Below, piece after piece: positions 24,955-35,193 of a DNA stretch of 64,000 nucleotides. The stretch covers positions 28,932,501 through 28,996,500 of the forward strand of contig JARKIP010000065.1 in the NCBI GenBank assembly GCA_029990175.1, written 5' to 3'. Source of the stretch: Petunia secreta (Eukaryota; Streptophyta; Magnoliopsida; Solanales; Solanaceae). Made by a program: the position numbers and the translations under genes. Positions within the stretch are counted from its first letter, which is position 1. Each line of letters starts with the position of its first letter. The notes beneath the pieces were generated by a model. It ran no database searches. It was not told the origin of the DNA and saw nothing but the letters and a program-made list of their open reading frames with translations.

Positions 24955-25476
24955 TTAGTGCACAAAAGTGTGGGAAAACACACTCTTATGGTACAACCAA
25001 GTATCAATATCCATAAAGAAGCTCATGTCCCCAAAGGAACTAGAAAGTACTTGGTTCAACAAGGAAGTGCACCCAACACAAGAACAAACAAAGAGATCAA
25101 TAGGGTATGGCATATGCAAGATTAAGCTATCAAAATCCCTACAATCCCTAAGTTCAAGATTAGTACACGAAGACCTTCCACTACACGAGTAGGTAGGTCC
25201 AACAAGAGTGAGTGCATGCACGGTGGAAAATTCGCTCTTGTGATAGAGCCAAGTATCAATATCAATCAAGAAGCTTATGTCTCCAAAGGAGACAACAAGT
25301 TCTTGGCTCCCTAGTGACAAGCACTCACCAATATGACAAGCAAAGAGACCAATAGGACATGCAACACTCAAGATTAAGCAATCAAAGTTCCTATGACCCC
25401 TAAGCTCATGATCAACATACCAAACCTTCAATTTCAATATCTTCAAAATGGGGCACAATGGTTTTGGCATGTTCAA
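24955..25476 (-). CDS. C1 second frame with a duplicated 84-residue module
   Basis: A 173-codon minus-strand frame overlapping the end of the 603-codon frame in another phase. It holds two copies of a module of about 84 residues (period 252 bp). Both copies share FD(C/S)LIL, then (C/Y)PI(G/D)LF(A/V)C, then SFGD(I/M)SF and DIDTWLYHKS(E/V)FS. The exact multiple of three supports selection or recent duplication in coding phase. There is no start codon of quality, so it may be the C-terminal continuation of the 603-codon protein after a frameshift, not a separate gene. I do not recognise the module. Confidence 0.4.
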   Translation of the reverse strand: MNMPKPLCPILKILKLKVWYVDHELRGHRNFDCLILSVACPIGLFACHIGECLSLGSQELVVSFGDISFLIDIDTWLYHKSEFSTVHALTLVGPTYSCSGRSSCTNLELRDCRDFDSLILHMPYPIDLFVCSCVGCTSLLNQVLSSSFGDMSFFMDIDTWLYHKSVFSHTFVH

Positions 25477-27223
25477 TTCTCAAAGTGTGGTTAACATATG
25501 GGAGGGAATTGACAAAGTAGTGCAATCCACAAGTAGCATCAAATTCCCCGCTCCCCTTCTCTATGGGATCAAATCTCTCACACCACGGAGGTTCTAGCTC
25601 ATTCTCAACTCTAGTCCGATACAAATCACCCTCACAATTAAAGAGGCCCTCACGCAATGGGAATGTAAAAGCATGCACCTCAATTTCATAGTCAAATAAA
25701 GGCATCGTATCAAGACTAGGTTCATCATTCACACTTGAGGAGTCATCATAGACAGCCTTGTCCAATTCATGCAATTTGGACTCCTCAAGGTCACTATCAT
25801 CCTTACTACGATACACAAGTCCACCAAAACCAATTATATCGACAAGGGTAGAGTCACATAACTCATCTTCCCCTTTGTCAAATACGGGTGGGGTGTCATA
25901 ACAAGGGTCACAAGTAAGGTCAACTACCACATTTTCACTAAAGAGAGGTCCTTTGAATTCCGGGCTCACATCATGATGCGGCTTCTCATTCCTCTCTATT
26001 AGCGGTTCACAAGCAATCACAAGTTGACCAATCGACTCTACACTAGTTGTAATTTCATCAAATGCATTACAAGCACCAACTAGCATTGAGTCTTCACAAG
26101 ACAAGGAAGGATTATGTTCATAAGAAGGTGAAGAAACACTTACTTTTGAGTAGCTCCCGTGAGTACTCACATCGCTTGAAGTGTCTTGTTCAAGTCCTCC
26201 TTCATGAAACTCACAATGTAGAGCTCCATTCTCTTGTCTTTCTTTCTTACCATCCGGTTGAGGCTCCACTAGCTCGCCTCCAAGAGTACCTACACATAAG
26301 CCAAAACAAATAGAAGGAGAAGAAGATAAATCATGGTTAGAACAAAAGGTGTCCTCACTCTCACTCGAGACTTCCTCTCCCCTCACTTCTTTCATTTTTC
26401 GCTCAAGGCCAATTGTAGGTCCGGGTGATGCTTCACTCTCATCTCGCCAGGGCACGACCATAAGATTGTTGGTTCCGGGCTCAAGTACCATGGGTGACTT
26501 GGCTTTAGCCGCTTCCCTCAACTCCCTCATAATCCTATAGTCATTACTTACTTGCTTTGGCGTCAAGGGCTTGAGTACATACTTCCTAGAACCGTGCAAG
26601 ACCGTGTAAGAGTTGGTCCTACCATCATGTACTACGCTCCGATCATATTGCCATGGCCTTCCAAACAAGAGGTGGCAAGCTTGCATAGGTACTACATCGA
26701 ACATTACCTTATCTCGGTAATTTCCAATGCCAAACTCAACCAAAGCTTGCTTCACCACCCTCAACTCTCCACACTCACTCAACCATTGCAACCGGTAGGG
26801 ATGTGGATGTGTTCTAGTAGGCAATTGCAATTGGGAAATCAAAGTCTCACTTACTATGTTAGCGCAACTTCCCGAATCGATGATCATTGAGCACACTTGC
26901 CCCATCACACGACACCTAGCATGGAAGAGATTCTCCTTTTGCACATGCTCCGGCTCTTCAAGACTCATGGCACCCAAACTCTTCCGTACCACAAGTGTCA
27001 TTTTAAGCTCATCGCTTTGCTCACCTTCACCTTGGGGAATGCCCACTTGTTGGGGATTGCCCAACACTTGATCACTAGTACCTCTTTCGGTACCATTTTG
27101 GACACTCGGGGTCCATTCCTCTTTGAGGCGATCAAACCTCGAGCTTATGGATCTCACCTCGGCCAAGAGGTTGACCAAAGTGCTCACCGGTACCTTAATG
27201 GTATCGTATACGTCTCCGGCCAT
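25412..27223 (-). CDS. C1 protease-acidic fusion protein
   Basis: An intact 603-residue frame. Residues 1-100 resemble the start of C2 gag (MAGDVYDTIKVPVSTLVNLL, predicted helical). Residues about 75-250 match the C2 protease block: LVVRKSLGAMSLEEPEHVQK, the retropepsin site IIDSGSCANIVS near residue 115, LFGRPWQYDR and KPLTPKQVSNDYRIMREL. The remaining roughly 330 residues are acidic and Ser-rich (for example VNDEPSLDTMPLFDYE) and match nothing I know. The capsid, zinc knuckle and the whole RT-integrase region seen in C2 are missing. The product could be a protease carrier or a packaging helper for a parasitic element. The chosen ATG sits 1.1 kb after the 5' LTR. Confidence 0.75.
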   Translation of the reverse strand: MAGDVYDTIKVPVSTLVNLLAEVRSISSRFDRLKEEWTPSVQNGTERGTSDQVLGNPQQVGIPQGEGEQSDELKMTLVVRKSLGAMSLEEPEHVQKENLFHARCRVMGQVCSMIIDSGSCANIVSETLISQLQLPTRTHPHPYRLQWLSECGELRVVKQALVEFGIGNYRDKVMFDVVPMQACHLLFGRPWQYDRSVVHDGRTNSYTVLHGSRKYVLKPLTPKQVSNDYRIMRELREAAKAKSPMVLEPGTNNLMVVPWRDESEASPGPTIGLERKMKEVRGEEVSSESEDTFCSNHDLSSSPSICFGLCVGTLGGELVEPQPDGKKERQENGALHCEFHEGGLEQDTSSDVSTHGSYSKVSVSSPSYEHNPSLSCEDSMLVGACNAFDEITTSVESIGQLVIACEPLIERNEKPHHDVSPEFKGPLFSENVVVDLTCDPCYDTPPVFDKGEDELCDSTLVDIIGFGGLVYRSKDDSDLEESKLHELDKAVYDDSSSVNDEPSLDTMPLFDYEIEVHAFTFPLREGLFNCEGDLYRTRVENELEPPWCERFDPIEKGSGEFDATCGLHYFVNSLPYVNHTLRIEHAKTIVPHFEDIEIEGLVC

Positions 27224-28354
27224 GTACCTATATAGATCAAAAACAAGAAAGAAGTTAGAGTAAAAACCTCACTCGCTCCCTCACTTTGAATGTCACTCGG
27301 ATCACTCGTTTAGTGGTGGGGGTTTTATCACTCAAACTTGATTCAATGGCTTCCTCGTAGTTGAACAACCTCCTCGATAACCAACCAAGTTCACAAGAAC
27401 CAAATACTCTTCGGGAAGAGTGGAGTTAATGGGACTCGATGAACGCTAGGCTATTTAGGTATGCACTTGAAGCAAAAATAAACTACGAGTCTTCTTTGAG
27501 GTCTACTCTCCTCTAAGCACGAGAACCCTATACGCTCAATGAACTAGTACTAATAAAGTAGGAGTGTTACTTGAAAAGTACTAGCTGGAAGGGATACAAG
27601 CCAACAAAAAGTGAAAACCTACGAAAAACAACTAACCGGACAGCTCCCAGAAAGAGGCGCTCCGCCTCAAACCTGAGGCGCTCCGCCTCCACAAGTTCCA
27701 GAGGGCAGCCCAGAGGGAGGCGGTCCGCCTACTTGCATTTCCTGCAACGTGCAACAACGCGTTCTTGGCTTTTGGCACCCAATTTTTCAATGGTTTTTGA
27801 GTTGTTTTGCACTTTTGATGATACCCAAAGGTGTTATATGCTATAACAAACAAACCCCAATGGTTTAATCCAACAAACAACCAAAAACAAGTTTGTTTCA
27901 AGAATTTGGAACAAGTTCTTCAAGAACTTTCAAAATTTTCAAGATTTGAAAACTTCGATTTTATTTCTGCAACTCCAAATGATGTTATGGGGGTATCAAA
28001 ATGACGGGTTAACTATATAGAACAATCCCCGATACCAAACATCCAAGAATCCATAACAACAAACAAGTTCTAGCAAATTTTGTGAATTCTTCAACTTTTG
28101 GGTTTGATTTTCAAAAATTTGTTTCACAACTCCAAAATGAGTTTTGTTGGTACCCAATTGTCGAGAATGCGTAATCAACAATCCCCGATAATTAAAACCA
28201 ACAAAATCGTAACAATGAACGATTTCTAGCAATTTTTTTGTGATTTTCAAATTTTTGGATTTTTTTGTTTTTCTTCAAATTTCAAGAACAAACAACAAGA
28301 ACACAACAACGATAAGAACAAGACCGAGGATTCGTAAGAACGAAGCCTAGCCGT
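27224..28354 (-). other. C1 5' leader
   Basis: Untranslated leader between the primer site and the 603-codon frame. It contains further GGCGCTCCGCC and GGCGGTCCGCC motifs (about 27655-27730). It also has three diverged repeats of a segment containing GTTATAGTATATAACACC- or CCCCGATA-like sequence and poly-T/A tracts (27840-28260). No gene is recognised. Confidence 0.5.
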
Positions 28355-28366
28355 GCTCTGATACCA
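28355..28366 (-). other. C1 primer binding site (initiator tRNA-Met)
   Basis: Inverse of GCTCTGATACCA gives TGGTATCAGAGC, the standard plant initiator-Met primer site, 2 nt from the LTR. Confidence 0.9.
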
Positions 28367-28368
28367 AC

Positions 28369-29218
28369 TGATGCAGGGAAAAACGAGCGGAAGCTAAAAA
28401 CGATATGAAATGCGGAAGCTAAAACAAGATAGGCGATATCGATGAAGATATCGAGATAAAGAGCAAGACGAGGCTTGAACGTTTACCTAAGTAGCACCGA
28501 GGAACTCGTCTCGATACACCCCGGGTGAAGTCAAGGATCACCTATACTATGCAACTATCCTCAAGAGATACCCGACTCTTGCAAATAGAATGATCAAAGA
28601 TGGATGAAGTTCAAATTGGATTCCACCAATTGAATTCAAGTTCCCAACAAGGGTTCAAATGAGAGCATGGCTCAAGTTTCATCAATATTCAATATTGTGT
28701 AAATGAAATGAAAGCCTAAGGAAGACATTTATAGTCTTCTACAATGCTTAATGAAATGTCCAAAATACCCTTAAAGTGGTTCAAAACAATAGAAGTAGAC
28801 TAGGGCTATACTTGGAATTACACCCCAAAATAGTGGGAATCTCGGATGAAGGCTCAGGGAACTAGGCGCCCCGCCTACTAGGGGAGGCGGTCCGCCTCTG
28901 TATGGCATGGAGGAGCAGCACAGGGGAGTGGGCGGTCCGCCCATTGCTCTAGGCGGTCCGCCCAGTGAGAGATCCAGAGAGTGACAACAAATCAGGCGGT
29001 CCGCCCACTTTGGGAGGCGGTCCGCCCCTTCCTGAAGCCTCTTGAGGCGCCTCACTTTGTGTCTCTTGAGCCTCTCCTTTGGGTCTAAACGGTCCTCCTT
29101 CCATGGTGCTCCAATGCATGATCTTCAAGGTCGTTCCGGAGCTCATCACTTGCATCCTTTGCATCCTTCAAGCTTGGCACTCGTTGATTGACATCTTAGC
29201 TCGATTTGGGCTGCATCA
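28369..29218 (-). repeat. C1 5' LTR
   Basis: 850 bp, the same length as the partner LTR and nearly identical to it. Five mismatches were noticed by eye, none of them an indel. Confidence 0.92.
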
Positions 29219-29223
29219 CGTTA

Positions 29224-29485
29224 GGATTTTTCCTTTGTCACTTGACTTTATTTTTATTTGTTTCTTGCTTTAATATATGGAAAAAAATTAGAAAACTAAT
29301 GAAAAATTGCAAGAAGATTTTCTTTTTTAGTCTTCATTAGTGGTATATGTCATCCACCCCGTGGTTTTTCTTATGACCTCGGTTCTTTTTCACGTGGAGG
29401 CCTTTGAACCAGGTAGTTTTTTATTTTTATTAGGATTAGAGTAGTTAGTTATAGGTGGCCCTAGACGAAAGGAATAGGTGGAATG
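29224..29485 (+). other. P1 3' non-coding segment between C1 and C2
   Basis: Continues the P1 non-coding region (compare the inverse of M1 near 19260-19510). It includes poly-T and A-rich runs. It ends in CTAGG (29486-29490), the C2 target duplication. Confidence 0.7.
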
Positions 29486-29490
29486 CTAGG

Positions 29491-30281
29491 TGATAAGAAT
29501 CAAACGCGGAAAGTAAAAGGATAAGAACGAGACGTAACTCGATCTCTAATCCCAAGTAGTAACGGAAAACTTGTTCCGTTACACCCCGAGAGAAGGACAA
29601 GAACACCTACGCTAAGCAACTACCCTCGAGCTAACGTGAGCACGCAAGTAGAATGGTCGGGGGAAAGGAAGTCATCTAGATCCGCTAGAAGAACAACAAG
29701 TCCCATAAACAAGATTTCATTCAATACCAAGAGCTATGCTCATGTTCAATATTCATCAATCCTAAACTAAGTTCAAAATAGGCTAAGCATGGCTATTTAT
29801 AGTGTTTCCCAAGCTTGCACAATGACTAAAATACCCTTACTATTAAGGTTCACAACATAGGCCACGTAGGGCAAAACGGTAAAATAAACATAGGCCTTCA
29901 CAGCTGGGAGGGGCGCCTGGGGTCTGGGAGGGGCACTTGGATTGGCCTTCAGTTGGGCGCCCAAGCTGGGAGGGGCGCCTGGGGTCTGGGAGGGGCGCTT
30001 GGATTGGCGGGCGCCTGGGTGGGGCGCCTGGCTGGGCGGCCCGCCTGTGCAATTTGCACCTCCTATGCAGCGTGTTGGCCAGGCGGGCGGCTGGGCTAGG
30101 CGGGGTGCCTGGCTCTGCTGTGCCACTTTCTTCCTTAGGCGTGAGGCCTAGTTTGATCACCCGGAATGGCTTCCACTCGCTTTCTTCTCCGAGACCTCTC
30201 TTCACCAAGTGTAAGTGGACTCCTTGGATCTCCTTAGCTTGGCTCCGTGTGAAGGGTCTTGTGGGGGTTTGGTTCTTATCA
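29491..30281 (-). repeat. C2 3' LTR with GGGGCGCCTGG array
   Basis: 791 bp, TGATAAGAATC...GGTTCTTATCA. Between about 29900 and 30110 it carries many copies of GGGGCGCCTGG and related GGCGCC motifs. Copy number differs from the other LTR. It also encodes the end of the pol frame on the minus strand. Confidence 0.92.
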
Positions 30282-31397
30282 TCCTCCCCTTCTTTAGAAG
30301 ATTTCGTCCTCGAAATTGAGGCATCATCATCCACGACCTCGTCCTCACCTACATCCAAAGGAACCAAGTCACAAACATTGAAAGTATTAGAAACTTGATA
30401 CTCACTTGGCAAGTCGACCACATAGGCATTGTTGTTTATCTTCGAAAGCACTTGGAATGGGCCATCTCCACAGGGTGCCAACTTCCCTTTCCTAAGGTTT
30501 GGAACTTTCTTTCTGGAAGTGCACCCACACATAGTCACCCTTCTTGAGTTCCACCTTCTTGCGTCCTTTGTTCTTCTTTGAGGCAACCTTTGCATAAGCC
30601 TCCTCCAAATTCTTCTTTGCCTTTGCATGGAGTTCAACCAAAGCCTTGGCTCTAGCTTTACTTTCAAAATTAACAACCATTTCCCTTGGCAAAGGGGTTA
30701 GATCAAGGGGTTAAAACCATAGACACACTCAAAGGGAGTCATGCCTATCATGCTATGCAATGTGTGATTGTAGGCAAACTCCATAAGAGGTAAACAATCA
30801 ATCCATGTCCCGGCCTTACCTCGAGTCATGGCTCTAAGGAGAGCACCCAAGGTTCGGTTGACCACCTCGGTTTGCCATCCGTTTGGGGGTGGTGGGACGT
30901 GGAGAACAAGAGCTTGGTGCCTAAAGCACCCCATAAACTCCTCCAAAAATGGCTTAGGAACTTAGTGTCCCTATCACTCACTATAGTTTGAGGCACACCA
31001 TGTAGCTTCAAAACATTGTCAATAAACAAAGTAGCAACATGTTGTGCATCATCACATTTCTTGCAGGGAATGAAATGAGCCATTTTGGAGAACCTATCCA
31101 CAACAACATAAATGCTATCATGGCCCCCCTAGTCCTTGGTAATCCCATAACAAAGTCCATTGAGATATCCAACCACGGACTAGTAGGTACGGGGAGAGGG
31201 GTATACAACCCATGGGGGTGGGCTTTGGATTTAGCACGCTTGCACTCAAGGCAATTGTTGCAAAACTTTTCCACTTGCACCCCCATCTTTGGCCAATGAA
31301 ATTTTTCTTTAAGAATAGCCAAAGTCTTTCTTGTGCCAAAATGTCCCATGAGTCCCCCGCAATGTGCCTCATGCACAAGCAACTCCCTCCAAGAGGA
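30282..31397 (-). pseudogene. C2 integrase, broken in several frames
   Basis: Follows the gag-pol frame after one in-frame TAG at 31398-31400. The zinc-binding part HEAHCGGLMGHFG...CNNCLECK, the first catalytic Asp (SMDFVMGLPRT) and VSDRDTKFLSHFW are readable. They sit in at least two frames, and a further break splits the HHPQTDG...EVVNRTLG block containing the catalytic Glu. The C-terminal part (RKGKLAPCGDGPFQVL, YVVDLPSEYQVSNTFNVCDL) ends within the LTR as PTRPFTRSQAKEI. The enzyme would insert cDNA into the genome; this copy cannot encode it intact. Confidence 0.8.
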
Positions 31398-34300
31398 CTA
31401 GGGTATACACACTCTACCATTCTTGAAGATATATCCATTAACCCATTGGTATTTCTCTACTCTCTCCCCTTTCTCTAGAGCGTCATGGACACTCTTTAGC
31501 TTGGGATCGTGAGCATACATCAATTTAATGCTCTCAAATCCCATGAGCTTAGAGGTGAGAGTGGTGGCTAGAGCAAATTTCCTCGAAAGGGCATCCGCCA
31601 CAACATTGTCTTTCCCTTTCTTGTATGGGATCACATAGGGAAAAGACTCAATGAATTCAACCCACTTGGCATGTCTCTTATTGAGATTCTCTTGGCCTCT
31701 CAAATGCTTGAGTGACTCATGGTCACTCTTGATTACAAATTCTCGAGGCCAAAGGTAGTGTTGCCAATGGGCAAGGGCTCTCACAAGGGCATACAACTCC
31801 TTGTCATACGTAGAGTAATTCAAGGAGGCCCCTTTCAATTTCTCACTAAAGTAGGCGATGTGTTTGCTATCTTGCATTAAAACACCACCAATTCCCACCC
31901 CCGAGGCATCACATTCAACCTCAAATGCTTTTCCAAAGTCGGGCAATTGCAATAGAGGGGCGGTACTCAACCTACCTTTCAATTCTTGGAAGGCCTTCTC
32001 TTGAGGCTCTCCCCAAACAAAAGGTTGGTCCTTCTTCACTAATTCGGTGAGTGGAGTGGCAATGGAGCTAAAGTCTTTAACAAATCGTCTATAAAAGCTA
32101 GCAAGACCATGAAAGCTCCTCACTTGAGTCACGGTAGTAGGAGTAGGCCAATCACGTATGGCCTCTACCTTAGACTCATCCACCTCCACTCCTTGGGCAC
32201 TTACAACAAACCTAAGAAAGACTACCTTCTCAACACCAAAGGCACACTTTTTAAAATTAGCATAGAGCTTTTCGGCTCTCAACTTTTCAAGCACTTGCCT
32301 AAGGTGATCAACATGGTCGTCTATGGATTTACTATATATCAATATATCGTCAAAGTAGACGACCACAAACTTGTTGATGAATGGCTTTAGAACATGGTTC
32401 ATTAGCCTCATGAAAGTACTAGGTGCATTGGAGAGCCCAAAGGGCATCACCAACCATTCATAGAGACCAAATTTGGTCTTGAATGCGGTTTTCCATTCAT
32501 CACCGGGTTTCATCCGGATTTGATGGTAGCCGGACCTAAGGTCAATTTTGCTAAACACACATGAACCACTTAATTCATCTAACATATCATCAAGTCGGGG
32601 AATGGGATGACGGTACTTTACCGTTATTTTGTTCATGGCCCGACAATGAACACACATCCTCCAAGTGCCGTCCTTTTTAGGAACAAGGATCACGGGTACG
32701 GCACAAGGACGCAAGCTTTCCCTCACCAAGCCTTTAGTGATCAATTCATCAACTTGCTTTTGCAATTCTCTTGTATCCTCCGGATTGCTCCTATAAGCCG
32801 GCTTGTTTGGGATTTGGGATCCCGGGACAAAGTTGATTTGATGTTCAATACCCCTCAAAGGAGGTAATCCATCCGGCATCTCATCCGGGAATATGTCCCC
32901 AAAATCCTTCAAGACATTCTCAAACATACTATGCAAAGGGTTAGTCGAAAAATCATAATTAGAGTTAAGGATCATACCTTTGTGCACTAGGCATAGGAGA
33001 AACTTGGTGCCATCATTTCCTCTTAGGATCTCGCCCGGTTGCATCATGGCACATATACCACCGGTAGAAGAAGAAGGTGGGATTGCCACCATGTTTTTGG
33101 ACAAAGGGATAGTCTCAATGATTGACTTGGCCTTTGCCGCCTCCCTCAATTCCCGCATCCGATTGTAGTCATCACTCACTTGTTTGGGAGTTAGGGGCTT
33201 CAACACAAATTTCCTTCCTTCATGTTGGAGTGTATAAGTGTTGACACGTCCGTCATGAACCACTTGTCGATCAAATTGCCAAGGCCTCCCAAAGAGAAGG
33301 TGGCAAGCTTGCATGGGCACCACGTCGAACAAGTGTTCATCCACATAACTACCCATTTTAAACTTGATTAACGCTTGCTTCACTACCTTTAGCTCCCCAC
33401 ATTCACTAAGCCATTGCAATCGATATGGCTTGGGGTGCTTCACGGTAGGCAATTTCAATTGGGCTATAAGAGATTGACTCACAACATTAGTGCAACTTCC
33501 CGAGTCAATGATCATAGAGCACACAACACCCTTGACACGACACCTAACATGGAAAAGGTTTTCTCTTTGCAAGGTTTCGCCATCCTCTACAATCATAGCT
33601 CCTAAGCTCCTCCTCACTACTAGAAAAGTATGAGGTTCCTCATCCTCCACCGTGTCATCTTGACCATCCTCCTCTACTCCCTCATCTCCCTCTACTCCCC
33701 CATCTTCCTCCTGCTCACTCTCTTGTTCATAAGCATTTTCACCAACAACAACCATGGTCCTTTTCGTAGGACACTCCTTAGCAAAGTGCCCATACCCCTT
33801 GCATTTGTGACATTGAATGGAAGAAGAAGTAGGAGTGTTCAATTGAGTTTTAGAATTACCTCCAACATTGGGTGTATACTTCTCAAACGGCTTCTTCATA
33901 TCTTTGCTTGCCCTCGCTCCACTAGGGCCACTTGCATTTGTGAATCTTGCATTGGGAGTAGGATTTTTCCAATCCTTTGGCTTGTTCAAGGAAGTAGAAG
34001 TGTTGCTCTTGTAACGGTTGGACTTTTCTTTTTCAAGCCATTGCTCGGCTTGAATAGCGGCATCAAGGACTTCTTGAAGTGAAAGATAAGAATGCAATCT
34101 CAATTGTGAAGCTATACCATAGCTCAAACCATTCATGAAACGTATCACGGCTTGCTCCTCATCTTCGGTCTCCATATCTAAGGCCATTTGAGTTCTTTCA
34201 AACTCATCGAAGTACTCATGCACCTTCTTGACACCTTGCTTCAACTCATAAAGTTTCTTGAGTTGCTCTTGAAGATATCTAGGAGTGATGTACTTGATAC

Positions 34301-34784
34301 TCATGATACCCTTCAAGTCATTCCAACCCACATTCACGGGGATTCCCGCTCTCCTCCTTGATCTCTTGACGGATTCCCACCAAGTAGATGCATAGGATTC
34401 AAAGGATGAAATAGCATAAGTGCCTTTCTTCTCATCGGTCATCTCATTTGTGTCAAACAATCTTTCCATGTGTAGCACCCATTCAATGTAAGCCTCCGGA
34501 TCACAATTCCCTTTAAAGGTTGGGAGATTAAGCTTCACACTATTGAGGTTGGTGTTGTCACGACCCCCACGGAAAGGCTCCGGTTGGCCCCCATAGTGAT
34601 CTTCATTCACACCATACTCCCTTCTAGCATTCCCACCAACATACCCCATAGGTGGCCCTCGACCTCGGCCCCTACCTCTATCCACATTTCGACCCCAATT
34701 CATACCTCGCCTTGGTTGAAAGTGATCATCAAACCCATACATGTCATCTCCATAATCGGCTTCCTCCCCCTTCTTGAGCCTCAT
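31398..34784 (-). CDS. C2 gag-protease-RT-RNase H polyprotein
   Basis: An 1128-residue open frame. The N-terminal part is Arg/Gly-rich, then the capsid core (YIEWVLHMERLFDTNEMTDE, WWESVKRSRRRAG). A CCHC knuckle CHKCKGYGHFAKEC lies near residue 325. The protease site IIDSGSCTNVVS is near residue 425. RT has FSKIDLRSGYHQIRM and the catalytic VVYFDDILIYS near residue 809. RNase H has VECDASGVGIGGVLMQD and a later ADALSRKFA tail. The frame is closed by a TAG at 31398-31400 that separates it from integrase. The natural start is probably upstream at 35193 in another frame, so the first methionine here is not the original one. Confidence 0.85.
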   Translation of the reverse strand: MRLKKGEEADYGDDMYGFDDHFQPRRGMNWGRNVDRGRGRGRGPPMGYVGGNARREYGVNEDHYGGQPEPFRGGRDNTNLNSVKLNLPTFKGNCDPEAYIEWVLHMERLFDTNEMTDEKKGTYAISSFESYASTWWESVKRSRRRAGIPVNVGWNDLKGIMSIKYITPRYLQEQLKKLYELKQGVKKVHEYFDEFERTQMALDMETEDEEQAVIRFMNGLSYGIASQLRLHSYLSLQEVLDAAIQAEQWLEKEKSNRYKSNTSTSLNKPKDWKNPTPNARFTNASGPSGARASKDMKKPFEKYTPNVGGNSKTQLNTPTSSSIQCHKCKGYGHFAKECPTKRTMVVVGENAYEQESEQEEDGGVEGDEGVEEDGQDDTVEDEEPHTFLVVRRSLGAMIVEDGETLQRENLFHVRCRVKGVVCSMIIDSGSCTNVVSQSLIAQLKLPTVKHPKPYRLQWLSECGELKVVKQALIKFKMGSYVDEHLFDVVPMQACHLLFGRPWQFDRQVVHDGRVNTYTLQHEGRKFVLKPLTPKQVSDDYNRMRELREAAKAKSIIETIPLSKNMVAIPPSSSTGGICAMMQPGEILRGNDGTKFLLCLVHKGMILNSNYDFSTNPLHSMFENVLKDFGDIFPDEMPDGLPPLRGIEHQINFVPGSQIPNKPAYRSNPEDTRELQKQVDELITKGLVRESLRPCAVPVILVPKKDGTWRMCVHCRAMNKITVKYRHPIPRLDDMLDELSGSCVFSKIDLRSGYHQIRMKPGDEWKTAFKTKFGLYEWLVMPFGLSNAPSTFMRLMNHVLKPFINKFVVVYFDDILIYSKSIDDHVDHLRQVLEKLRAEKLYANFKKCAFGVEKVVFLRFVVSAQGVEVDESKVEAIRDWPTPTTVTQVRSFHGLASFYRRFVKDFSSIATPLTELVKKDQPFVWGEPQEKAFQELKGRLSTAPLLQLPDFGKAFEVECDASGVGIGGVLMQDSKHIAYFSEKLKGASLNYSTYDKELYALVRALAHWQHYLWPREFVIKSDHESLKHLRGQENLNKRHAKWVEFIESFPYVIPYKKGKDNVVADALSRKFALATTLTSKLMGFESIKLMYAHDPKLKSVHDALEKGERVEKYQWVNGYIFKNGRVCIP

Positions 34785-34920
34785 CTACTTGCTCAAGAGG
34801 TTGCACATTTCGGATGGGTCTTGGTAGTGGAATATTTCTTGGGGGGGTTATCCAAGATACGGGGAATGCCCGTTCGTTGGGGATTGCCCAACATTTGATC
34901 AATTCTCTCTCGATCCTCCT

Positions 34921-35193
34921 TTACCCGTTGTTGATTGAGCAATTCAATGACATGGCTAACTTGCTCCGGGGTAAAGTTAGAAGTACTTGAGACTTCAACT
35001 TGGACACTCGGGGTCCCTTTCTCAACTTGGACACTCGGGTCCCTTTCTTCGATTGGACATTGGAAGTCCCTTGCTCAACTAGAGCACTAGAGTTCATCCT
35101 CTCAAGGCTTTCAATCCTCAAGTTCATACTATCCAATTTGGCAAGGATAGTAGCAAGGGCACTCTTAGCAAAATCTTCGCCTTCGGTAGACAT
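34921..35193 (-). pseudogene. C2 gag N-terminal fragment
   Basis: ATG at 35191-35193 opens MSTEGEDFAKSALATILAKL..., a helical N-terminus resembling the start of the C1 protein. It reads to a stop near 34921 without joining the main frame at 34784, so one or more frameshifts lie in between. A Ser/Val/Lys-rich repeat (TRVSKL, PRVSKL) follows the helix. Confidence 0.6.

Larger units (their letters stand above)
24005..29218 (-). mobile_element. C1: young non-autonomous chromovirus-related element
   Basis: A 5214-bp minus-strand element with two 850-bp LTRs (24005-24854, 28369-29218), an initiator-Met primer site (28355-28366) and a purine-rich tract AAGAAGGGGAGGA beside the 3' LTR (inverse of 24855-24867). 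By eye the LTRs differ at about five positions, which makes it the most recent insertion of the five. The interior encodes one intact 603-codon frame plus a second overlapping frame. The protease and flanking blocks match C2 closely, but capsid, zinc knuckle, RT, RNase H and integrase are absent. It probably uses the enzymes of C2-like elements in trans. Confidence 0.92.

Noticed and set aside
26062..27235. Plus-strand frames opposite the C1 protein
   Set aside because: They are shadows of the intact 603-codon minus-strand frame, without recognisable domains.
29937..30398. Plus-strand frames of 153 and 69 codons over the C2 LTR
   Set aside because: They arise from the GC-rich GGGGCGCC array opposite the real minus-strand pol end; composition is biased and no motif is present.
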